From NCBI GenBank assembly GCA_035505975.1, contig DATJQJ010000035.1:1-12118 (forward strand): a DNA stretch of 12,118 nucleotides, in the 5' to 3' direction. The position numbers were made by a program, and so were the translations under genes. Below are positions 1 to 6,983 of the stretch, piece by piece. How positions within the stretch are numbered: the stretch's first letter is position 1; each line of letters starts with the position of its first letter. Source of the stretch: CAIKOD01 sp035505975. GTDB taxonomy: Archaea; Halobacteriota; Methanomicrobia; Methanomicrobiales; Methanospirillaceae. The notes beneath the pieces were generated by a model that was not told the origin of the DNA, searched no databases, and was given only the letters and a program-made list of their open reading frames with translations.

Positions 1-2
1 CT

Positions 3-1838
3 TTTAAAAAGGCCACGAATACGGAAGACAACGATTGCGCAAATAATATCGATGGCTGCGCATTATACCGGATGCTCCCGGCGAATGCCAAGGAATATGT
101 CCAGCACAGCGTGCATCTCCTCGAATACCTGCACATATTCCCTGTCGACGAGTTCGGGATCCCGCTCTTCTTTTCGGAACTGAAACGCGACCTGAAATCG
201 ATCAAAGAACCGAACCTGATATACCCTGCGACCGACGACGTCTTCGTGCACATCTTTTACGACCCGAACGATGTGAGGAACTTCTATATCCCGATTGAAC
301 CTTCGTTCCTCCATAGCGTCCAGGACCTGGCCCCTGCCGTGGAGATCAAGTTGATCGACCTGCTCGACGCGCTTGATGAGGACCCTGTTACCGACGAAGA
401 ACGAACCCTCGTCCTCAAACGACTGATCAGCCAGGTCATTTACATCAAGAAACCAGGAGAGGTTATCGCAAGTTCAAAGACTCCGGCCGCCGGAGAGCAG
501 GGGTTCAAGAGCAAGCTGACCAATTTTCTCAATAAGGACCTCACTGCGAACGACAGTTCTTCGCGGAAAAAAGCTTTTGCCAATGTCCCCACCACTCCCG
601 ACGGCAGGATCATCATGACACCCCAGGAGTACCAGGCCCTTGAATACATGATGGTCAGGGACAAGATCGATGTGGGACTGTTAAAACCCTTCATCAAGGA
701 CAAATACATCGAAGATATCACCTGTGACGGCATCGGACCGATATTTGTCGAACATAAAATATTCAAAGGGCTGAAATCGGTCGTCGGATGGGACAAGGAA
801 AAAGACCTCGATAACTACGTAATCAAGCTCGCCGAGAGGACGAAACGACCGATTACGTACCGTAACCCAATTGTTGATTCCACGCTCCCGGACGGCTCAC
901 GTATCAACATCGTATATAGCACGGATATCAGCCGGAAAGGGTCCAACTTCACCATACGCAAGGCAATGGACGACCCGATCAGCATATTGAAACTGATCGA
1001 GTTCAAGACCCTCGACTATATGGCTGCCGGATACCTCTGGATTTGCATTGAGAACGGCATGTCGCTCTTTATGAGCGGGGAAACTGCCAGCGGGAAAACC
1101 ACCTCGCTCAATGCGATGACGACATTCATTCCGCCAGAGAACAAGATCGTTACGATCGAGGATACGCCGGAACTCCAGATCCCGCACCTGAACTGGACCA
1201 GGGAAGTTTCGAAAGGCAAAGGAAAGGGAGAAGGAGAAGGCGGCGATGTAACGATGTTCGACCTTCTCAGGGCGGCACTCCGTCAACGACCGAACCAGAT
1301 CCTTGTGGGGGAAATCCGTGGTGTCGAGGGATCGGTCGCATTCGGTGCGATGCAGACCGGGCACCCTGTCCTTTCGACATTCCACGCTGCATCAGTTGAA
1401 AAACTGATCCAGCGTCTCTGTGGTGATCCGATCAATATTCCGAAAACCTACGTCGACAACCTGAACCTCGTTGTCATCCAGAGCGCAGTACGGCGACCGA
1501 CCGGCGAAATGGTCAGGCGGATCCTTTCCATCAACGAACTGGTCGGGTTCAACCCCGAGACACAGGGTTTTTCATTTGTCGAAATGTTCCACTGGGATCC
1601 GATCACCGACACCCACGAATTTACCGGGAGAGGCAGCAGTTTCCTCCTCGAAAACAAGGTTGCCACCATGCTGGGTATCCCGGAACACAAAAAAGCCGGA
1701 ATGTATGAGGAAGTGGAGAAAAGAGCCCGCATCCTCGAGCGTCTCCATAAGGCCGGATATACCGGATTCTACGATCTCTACCACATGACGACAAAAGTTA
1801 AAAAACAGGGATTACTCGCCATCGACGTTGGGGATTAA
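3..1838 (+). CDS. arlI: Archaellum motor ATPase ArlI (FlaI), 5' end outside window
   Basis: Hexameric secretion-type (GspE/VirB11 family) ATPase that assembles the archaellum filament and powers its rotation, acting at the cytoplasmic face of the membrane with ArlJ and ArlH. Numbering from the ATG at 72, the sequence shows Walker A GETASGKTT at 336-344 (K342), the Asp box TIEDTPE (E363, D364), Walker B ILVGEIRG with E414, and the His box TGHPVLSTFHA (H431, H438). Between Asp box and Walker B is an alternating Lys/Gly then Glu/Gly loop (residues 380-392). The N-terminal 230 residues are the archaeal-specific domain. The frame has no stop from base 3 to the ATG at 72, no alternative start codon in that stretch, and no Shine-Dalgarno before 72, so I infer the true start is upstream and the gene is 5'-partial here (611 codons visible). 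It is the first visible gene of the arlI-arlJ-unknown-cheF run. Family call is secure; only the start is open. Confidence 0.97.
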   Translation, partial: FKKATNTEDNDCANNIDGCALYRMLPANAKEYVQHSVHLLEYLHIFPVDEFGIPLFFSELKRDLKSIKEPNLIYPATDDVFVHIFYDPNDVRNFYIPIEPSFLHSVQDLAPAVEIKLIDLLDALDEDPVTDEERTLVLKRLISQVIYIKKPGEVIASSKTPAAGEQGFKSKLTNFLNKDLTANDSSSRKKAFANVPTTPDGRIIMTPQEYQALEYMMVRDKIDVGLLKPFIKDKYIEDITCDGIGPIFVEHKIFKGLKSVVGWDKEKDLDNYVIKLAERTKRPITYRNPIVDSTLPDGSRINIVYSTDISRKGSNFTIRKAMDDPISILKLIEFKTLDYMAAGYLWICIENGMSLFMSGETASGKTTSLNAMTTFIPPENKIVTIEDTPELQIPHLNWTREVSKGKGKGEGEGGDVTMFDLLRAALRQRPNQILVGEIRGVEGSVAFGAMQTGHPVLSTFHAASVEKLIQRLCGDPINIPKTYVDNLNLVVIQSAVRRPTGEMVRRILSINELVGFNPETQGFSFVEMFHWDPITDTHEFTGRGSSFLLENKVATMLGIPEHKKAGMYEEVEKRARILERLHKAGYTGFYDLYHMTTKVKKQGLLAIDVGD

Positions 1839-1855
1839 GCCATATCAGATCCATC

Positions 1856-3469
1856 ATGGAATTGAAAAACCTTCCCGCCGGGACGCCGACGAAACAAGCC
1901 AGTAAGATCCCATTCCAGGGTATGTTTTCTTCAGTAAAAGAGAAGCTCTCTTCCCTACTGGAGTCCAAGAACATGGCCTCGGATATGTTGTTTATGATGA
2001 CCTATATGGCCTCAATAACAACAGCACAGGCAACACGGCCGGAAATTTTTGCTTATACCTCCATGAGGACTGAATATGTCCCGGCAAAATATATATCCAA
2101 GGTTGAGTTTTTTGTCAAGCGCTGGAATTATAGCTATGTCGAAGCCCTGACGGCAGTTGCAGAAAGGTCGAATAACGAAATACTCCGCAGCATGCTGAAT
2201 CGCTACTCGAATTCGATCGAATCCGGTGTTCCAGACGAGGATTTTCTCAACAGGGAGATCGCGACGATCAGAAGTGTTTACAGGAATACCTATGAACAAG
2301 GCCTCGAAATGCTCAAAAAGTGGGGTGATGCCTATATCGCGATGCTTTTTTCGGGGGCTCTCGTCGGGATCATCATCATGGTCTCTATCGCAATCTTCTC
2401 GCCCGACAATATCCAGTCGACTTTGATGATGTCGTACATGATCGTGATCAGCACTTCAACCTTTGGTATCATCACAATGTTCCGGTCGGTCCCGTCTGAT
2501 GCAAAAGTGCACGGCCTCCCGCGGGGATCAAAAGAACAACAGATCATAAAACGACTGGAATTGAAAATTGTCATAGCAACCGTCGTTATCGGCGTCGTAT
2601 TCTTCGGGTTGAGCGCCCTGGGGCTGATCGCTGATGTCTACGGCCTCGTCATGCTCATTATCGGTCTCATGCTCCTCCCGCTTGGTATTATCGGTTATCT
2701 TGATGACAGCAATATTATCAAACGGGATGAGGATTTCACCACGTTCGTAAGAAGCCTCGGAGCTATTATGGGGGGGAAGGGGATTACTATAGGGCATGCC
2801 CTCGCAGAAATAGACAGTAAATCGCTGGTCCAGCTCGAACCGCTGGTAAACAGTGTGTATTCGAAACTGAACCTCGGTCTCGATGAAAAGCAGAGCTGGG
2901 AAAAATTCATCGGTGAGAGCGGGAGCAACCTTATTTACAAATACTTAAACATTTTCCGGGATTCCTGCGAACTTGGCGGTGCGCCTGACAAGATCGGCGC
3001 TATTGTCGGCTCATCGATGCTTGAACAGGTATTGCTTCGGGAAAAACGAAACACTGTATCCATGGGTTTCGTCGTTTTGTTAATTCCCATGCATGCGATG
3101 ATGGTTGCGATATTTCTTTTCCTGTTCCACATCCTGCTTACGATGTCGAAAGCAATTTCCACGGTGATGAGTCAGGTAGGGACAATGGGTGAGGGACTGT
3201 CCCAGGCACAGAGTATCGGGGGTTCCATGGCATCGTCGATAAACATGTTCGTGAACTTTCCCGCCGATCAGATGACCACCTATATCGTCGTAATGATTAC
3301 GATTATTACCGTCGCGAACATCATTGCAGGAAAAATTATGATCGGCGGGGGGCGGTATATGTTTTACTTCTTTGCGAGCATTTTGTCGGCATTAACGGGC
3401 ATCGTTTATATACTGGCGCCCTATATTGTTAATATGTTCTTTAATATTCCGGTCTATTCGGGGGTTTAA
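1856..3469 (+). CDS. arlJ: Archaellum membrane platform protein ArlJ (FlaJ)
   Basis: Polytopic membrane protein related to type II secretion / type IV pilus platform proteins (GspF/TadB-like). It is the membrane partner of ArlI in filament assembly and rotation. The 537-residue length is usual for the family. Hydrophobic segments are seen at about residues 161-181, 188-208, 236-257, 260-281, 402-428, 473-494 and 501-528. Two cytoplasmic helical domains (about 40-155 and 290-400) carry the typical segments DMLFMMTYMASITTA (43-57) and LNIFRDSCELGGAP (364-377). It starts 17 bases after the arlI stop. No clear Shine-Dalgarno precedes the ATG, so translation probably depends on coupling or on a weak site. 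The position directly after arlI is the standard archaeal order and supports the call. Confidence 0.95.
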   Translation: MELKNLPAGTPTKQASKIPFQGMFSSVKEKLSSLLESKNMASDMLFMMTYMASITTAQATRPEIFAYTSMRTEYVPAKYISKVEFFVKRWNYSYVEALTAVAERSNNEILRSMLNRYSNSIESGVPDEDFLNREIATIRSVYRNTYEQGLEMLKKWGDAYIAMLFSGALVGIIIMVSIAIFSPDNIQSTLMMSYMIVISTSTFGIITMFRSVPSDAKVHGLPRGSKEQQIIKRLELKIVIATVVIGVVFFGLSALGLIADVYGLVMLIIGLMLLPLGIIGYLDDSNIIKRDEDFTTFVRSLGAIMGGKGITIGHALAEIDSKSLVQLEPLVNSVYSKLNLGLDEKQSWEKFIGESGSNLIYKYLNIFRDSCELGGAPDKIGAIVGSSMLEQVLLREKRNTVSMGFVVLLIPMHAMMVAIFLFLFHILLTMSKAISTVMSQVGTMGEGLSQAQSIGGSMASSINMFVNFPADQMTTYIVVMITIITVANIIAGKIMIGGGRYMFYFFASILSALTGIVYILAPYIVNMFFNIPVYSGV

Positions 3470-3474
3470 GCAGG

Positions 3475-4695
3475 ATGAATGATTCGACCCGGCGGACGGT
3501 ATTATTTGTGATCGTAGTCATCGCCGGATCGGTCCTCGTGATCTTCGATATTCCGGCTATCGTGATGATCGTCGGGATCATCGCTCTGGCGGTCCTCGTC
3601 CTCGTCATTAACGGCTCGATCCATTTTCCGAAGATTTCGTTGAAGAAGCGGCCTGCCCCGAAGACAAAACCGGTAGTGGAACCAGCGGCTGCAGGGACCG
3701 CTAACCGAAAACCCAAAAAGTCGTGGTTTTCGATAGGGAACCCGGCGGCCGATAAGATATCCCGCCCCGGACCCAAGTCAGGCCAGAAGGCAGGGACCGG
3801 AACCGCTCATGACTTCTTCTCATCAATGACCCGGGCATTTTCAGTACTTGCGGCTGATATCTCAAGAGCCGGAAAATCGGGAAGGTCAAAAGAACAAAAG
3901 AAGAAAAAAATCGACGAGATGCTTGACGGTTCCATTACCGGTAACGTTTCAGACATCCGATCATTAAAGGATGCAAATCCCGAAATGATCCCGGTATCCA
4001 GAAAAACCATTGATGACCCGTTCACGACACTTGTCAAAGAGCCGATCAACACCGAACTCCTCGATTCAGCGAAGAGCGAAGTGGATATTTCTTCTCTTTC
4101 CGATATCAACCTCGATGAAGATGTCGGGACCCCCTCTATCGGCGACGATATTTCTCATCTCGATGTCTCCCTCGATGTCGAAGAGGAAAAAATTACCATC
4201 GACGAAGAGACCGATGATGAGGTGGCAAATATCCTCGCGGCACATCAGGAGGAACTCGGACCAGGAGATGCCGGGGACAAATCGCCGATTGCTTCCGATA
4301 TGAGCAATCTCGAGGAATTCGATATCGGGTCTATCGACCTCGATGAAGAACTGGACCTCGGCGACGACTTGCCGGAGCCCGAAAAGACCGAGGCATCCCC
4401 GGGTCCCGGCAAAACGAATGTCCCGAAAGAACCGGAAAAGGTGGCAGCAGCGCAACCTGTTGAGAAACCCAGGAAAATGGAAGATTCGATGGTCGCATTT
4501 TCTACCGGTAAAGGTGAAGACGATGACCTGATGTCTTCGCTTAAATCAGAGGCAACGAAAACCAAAAAAGAGTCACATGCCAGCCTCGTACGCGATTTAA
4601 AGGGCATTAATGTACCGGTTCAGGACCTTGAAAAAGAACTTGAAGGTTTCCTGACAATGAACAAGACAAAAAACAATAAGGCCGGCGAAAGATGA
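3475..4695 (+). CDS. Unrecognised membrane-anchored acidic protein between arlJ and cheF
   Basis: I do not recognise this 406-residue protein. Residues 8-24 and 27-46 are strongly hydrophobic and look like a two-helix membrane hairpin. Next comes a basic, Pro/Gly/Ala-rich linker (about 51-110), a short amphipathic-looking segment (112-132), a lysine cluster KKKK (142-145), then a very acidic, low-complexity region (about 195-305). The rest is Pro/Glu/Lys-rich, ending in a possible helix (VQDLEKELEGFL, 382-393). A short motif D-[I/M/L]-x-x-L recurs at 160, 204, 225, 275 and 351; at 204, 225 and 275 it is followed by an acidic I/L-D patch. The ATG lies 5 bases after the arlJ stop with a short GCAGG just before it, and cheF follows 15 bases downstream, so co-transcription with motor genes is likely. 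I infer a membrane-tethered docking or scaffold protein of the motor or switch. Another possibility is a lineage-specific replacement or partner of ArlC/D/E. No catalytic motif is visible. Confidence 0.85.
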   Translation: MNDSTRRTVLFVIVVIAGSVLVIFDIPAIVMIVGIIALAVLVLVINGSIHFPKISLKKRPAPKTKPVVEPAAAGTANRKPKKSWFSIGNPAADKISRPGPKSGQKAGTGTAHDFFSSMTRAFSVLAADISRAGKSGRSKEQKKKKIDEMLDGSITGNVSDIRSLKDANPEMIPVSRKTIDDPFTTLVKEPINTELLDSAKSEVDISSLSDINLDEDVGTPSIGDDISHLDVSLDVEEEKITIDEETDDEVANILAAHQEELGPGDAGDKSPIASDMSNLEEFDIGSIDLDEELDLGDDLPEPEKTEASPGPGKTNVPKEPEKVAAAQPVEKPRKMEDSMVAFSTGKGEDDDLMSSLKSEATKTKKESHASLVRDLKGINVPVQDLEKELEGFLTMNKTKNNKAGER

Positions 4696-4700
4696 TAAAC

Positions 4701-4705
4701 GGGAG
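4701..4705 (+). promoter_or_regulatory. Shine-Dalgarno site of cheF
   Basis: GGGAG ends 5 bases before the ATG at 4711 and just after the stop of the upstream gene (4693-4695). It supports the chosen cheF start and independent ribosome loading within the arl transcript. Confidence 0.7.
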
Positions 4706-4710
4706 CACCT

Positions 4711-5520
4711 ATGCCTGAAATACCGGTGAAAGTCGAACACGAAGGGAAATGGCTGGTAACGAAGATAGATGTTTCTCAGGAACAGATGACCATAAAGGAA
4801 CCCTTTAACGTAACGATCCAATTTAAATCGATTCTCGACCTAGAGGAAAAGAAAAATATTCTCAGCATCACGGTTAAGGGCAATCCTGAAAAAATATTTC
4901 GCGTTGCTACCGTTCCAAAGGCCATGCAGATCCTGAAAAGGATCATTATCATGTCGTGCAGTGCATATCGCCTGAGCGCATATTTTATGTCACCTGCGAT
5001 ACGTGGTGGAGTACTCGTGACTGATGCCAAATGGGACAAGGGAGCAATTGCCGTATTAAAGACCGGGATATGGTTTGTCAGTCAGGAAAAACAGGTCTGC
5101 GTTCCGACAACCGAAGTCACGGGAATTGAGATGGTCAAGCGTGATATCCAGAAAAAGCAACTCGATGTGGTCAAAATTGATCACCTTGAAAACAACGAAG
5201 TCGTGACAAGTTTCGTCCTTTGCCCCCTGTCTACCCTCCAGGTTCTTCTGAATTTCCTGAAGGATGCGACCAAAGACCTCGAGATGAGAGGCGACGAGCT
5301 CGATCCGGTCTCCTCGCAGGTCGGTATGCTGATCTATAGCGGCATGGACTCCCATGCAATTGAAAATATGCTCAATATCTCGCACAAAGAACTTGATTCA
5401 ATCGTCGAAAAGCTTCTGAAACTCGGGATGGTGGAAGTAATGTTCATCCGGAGGGAAGTCCAGCTCACCCCGAAAGGAGTCAGGTTCATTTCGGATGCGG
5501 TAAAGCCCCCGGCTCAATAA
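4711..5520 (+). CDS. cheF: Archaeal taxis adaptor CheF (DUF439 family)
   Basis: CheF is the archaeal-specific adaptor that receives the signal from CheY-P and passes it to the archaellar switch (ArlC/D/E), as first shown in Halobacterium. The 269-residue protein has no membrane segment. The first ~190 residues are mixed beta/alpha with the family-like stretches RGGVLVTDAKWDKGAIAVL and VPTTEVTGIEMVKRDIQ. The C-terminal ~70 residues (SQVGMLIYSGMDSHAIENML onward) look like a winged-helix fold ending in QLTPKGVRFISDA. The ATG is fixed by a GGGAG site 5 bases upstream. The gene is 15 bases behind the unknown membrane protein and is separated from cheY by a promoter-bearing gap, so it appears to belong to the motor transcript. 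This fits a protein that bridges the two systems. The assignment rests on sequence style, length and context between arlJ and cheY. Confidence 0.9.
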   Translation: MPEIPVKVEHEGKWLVTKIDVSQEQMTIKEPFNVTIQFKSILDLEEKKNILSITVKGNPEKIFRVATVPKAMQILKRIIIMSCSAYRLSAYFMSPAIRGGVLVTDAKWDKGAIAVLKTGIWFVSQEKQVCVPTTEVTGIEMVKRDIQKKQLDVVKIDHLENNEVVTSFVLCPLSTLQVLLNFLKDATKDLEMRGDELDPVSSQVGMLIYSGMDSHAIENMLNISHKELDSIVEKLLKLGMVEVMFIRREVQLTPKGVRFISDAVKPPAQ

Positions 5521-5549
5521 AATTCTCCTGAACCGGGAAGGTGGGTACC

Positions 5550-5557
5550 TATAAATA
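5550..5557 (+). promoter_or_regulatory. Probable TATA box of the cheY-B-A-C-D transcript
   Basis: TATAAATA lies in the 66-base gap between cheF and cheY, centred about 33 bases before the cheY ATG. Archaeal transcription typically starts about 25 bases downstream of the TATA centre, which would give a very short leader of about 5-9 bases. No Shine-Dalgarno precedes cheY, consistent with a leaderless or near-leaderless message. No strong purine-rich BRE is visible upstream (GGTACC instead). Confidence 0.6.
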
Positions 5558-5586
5558 ATGTGTCACATACAGCTTTATGATCATAC

Positions 5587-5949
5587 ATGGGAAAAATTCT
5601 GATCGTTGATGACACACTTTTTATGAGGACCCTTTTAAAAAATATCCTCTTTTCGGGGGGGCATACTATTGTCGGGGAAGCAGGCGACGGGGATGAAGCA
5701 GTCGTAAAGTACAAGGAACTGAAGCCCGATCTCGTTACCATGGACGTCGTAATGCCCAAAATGAACGGGATAGAGGCCTTAAAAGCGATCAAAACATTTG
5801 ACCCAGGGGCGCGGGTTGTCATGTGCACGGCTGTAGGCCAGGAACAGATGGTCAAACTTGCCATAAAAAGCGGCGCCAGGGGATATATCGTAAAGCCGTT
5901 CCAGGCACCCAAAGTGTTGGAAGAGATCAACAACGTCCTGGGATCCTGA
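5587..5949 (+). CDS. cheY: Chemotaxis response regulator CheY
   Basis: Single-domain receiver of 120 residues, phosphorylated by CheA. The phosphorylated form binds CheF to change archaellar rotation. The acid pocket D8/D9, phospho-acceptor D53 (in LVTMDVVMPKMNG), switch residue T81, aromatic Y100 and K103 (VKPF) are all present, so it should be fully active. The MCTAVGQE segment after beta-4 is typical of the archaeal/Thermotoga-type CheY. It is the first gene after the probable promoter. Its TGA overlaps the cheB ATG by one base (TGATG), indicating translational coupling. Its receiver closely resembles that of CheB next door. Confidence 0.96.
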   Translation: MGKILIVDDTLFMRTLLKNILFSGGHTIVGEAGDGDEAVVKYKELKPDLVTMDVVMPKMNGIEALKAIKTFDPGARVVMCTAVGQEQMVKLAIKSGARGYIVKPFQAPKVLEEINNVLGS

Positions 5950-6983
5950 TGATCATCCGTGTTCTTATCATCGATGATTCGCTGTTCATGCGTACCATCA
6001 TCAAAGATATACTCAGCCGGGACCCCGAAATCAAGGTCGTTGGTACGGCAGCTAACGGTGAAGAAGGACTCCTGAAAATCAAAGAACTGGCACCCGATGT
6101 AATTACCCTTGATATCGAGATGCCGAAGATGAATGGACTCGAGGTTTTGAAACAGAAATCGGCCCTGAAAATTCAAACCAGGACTCTGATGCTCAGTTCA
6201 CTGACTTCATCCGGTGCGATAATGACCCAGAAGGCAATGAACCTTGGTGCCGATGATTTCATGCTCAAACCGAAGGATCCCGCAGCAGTAAGGGAAATTG
6301 GCCAGGAATTGCTCTCCAAAATAAAAAATCTCATAAAGATTTCGTATGTTAAGAAAAAAGTCAGTGTTACCTCGGGACCAGCAGTAAATCTCGTAGTGAT
6401 TGGATCTTCAGCAGGAGGACCCCCCATGCTCGATATCGTCGTTTCCTCTTTTAAATCAGAAATACCGGCTGCAATTCTTATTACACAGCATATGCCGGTT
6501 GGCGGTTTTACTGCGGCCCTCGCCCAGCGCCTGAACAGGATATCCACGATGCCCGTGAAAGAGACCGAAAACGGGGACATTCTCAATACAGGAAATATTT
6601 ACATCGCAAAAGCCGGCTTCCATTCAGTCATCTCCAGAATAATTACCGATTCCGGTAAAAAAGGGGGGAAAATCGTGCATTCCCAGGCCCCCCCGTTACA
6701 CAGTGTCCGTCCCGCAGTCGATAAAGCGTTCATGTCAGCTGCCGAGATATTCGGGCCAAGGACTGTTTCAGCGATATTATCAGGAATGGGAAATGACGGC
6801 GGGGAAGGAACTCTCGCGATCAAGCAGCATGGCGGAACAACCATGGTATGCAGGGAAGAAGACTGCCTTGTTTACGGCATGGCACGATCTGCCCTGGACC
6901 GAAACTGTGTCGACATGATCGTACCGTTGTCGGGAATAGCAGACGAGATCAGCAGGGCGATCCATAAAATTGCGGGGGGATAA
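5949..6983 (+). CDS. cheB: Chemotaxis methylesterase/deamidase CheB
   Basis: Removes methyl groups from receptor glutamates (and deamidates glutamines) when phosphorylated by CheA, providing adaptation. The 344-residue protein has an N-terminal receiver (D9, D10, phospho-acceptor D55 in VITLDIEMPKMNG, K107) joined by a linker at about 125-145 to the methylesterase domain. The catalytic triad is visible: S154 in IGSSAGG, H181 in LITQHMP and D283 in GMGNDGG. The frame is open further upstream to 5823, but that extension lies inside cheY in another frame. The ATG at 5949 sits exactly before the canonical receiver start (MIIRVLIIDD) and overlaps the cheY stop by one base, so I take it as the start. 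The stop is directly followed by the cheA ATG. Confidence 0.96.
   Translation: MIIRVLIIDDSLFMRTIIKDILSRDPEIKVVGTAANGEEGLLKIKELAPDVITLDIEMPKMNGLEVLKQKSALKIQTRTLMLSSLTSSGAIMTQKAMNLGADDFMLKPKDPAAVREIGQELLSKIKNLIKISYVKKKVSVTSGPAVNLVVIGSSAGGPPMLDIVVSSFKSEIPAAILITQHMPVGGFTAALAQRLNRISTMPVKETENGDILNTGNIYIAKAGFHSVISRIITDSGKKGGKIVHSQAPPLHSVRPAVDKAFMSAAEIFGPRTVSAILSGMGNDGGEGTLAIKQHGGTTMVCREEDCLVYGMARSALDRNCVDMIVPLSGIADEISRAIHKIAGG

Noticed and set aside
897..1385. 162-codon - strand frame within arlI
   Set aside because: It is antisense to the Walker A, Asp box and Walker B region, where the + strand coding is certain.
5823..5948. 42-codon N-terminal extension of CheB
   Set aside because: It lies wholly inside cheY in another frame. 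The ATG at 5949 overlaps the cheY stop and starts directly at the canonical receiver sequence.
5514..6176. 220-codon - strand frame across the cheF end, promoter gap, cheY and cheB
   Set aside because: It is antisense to intact catalytic motifs of cheY and cheB and spans the promoter, so it is a shadow.
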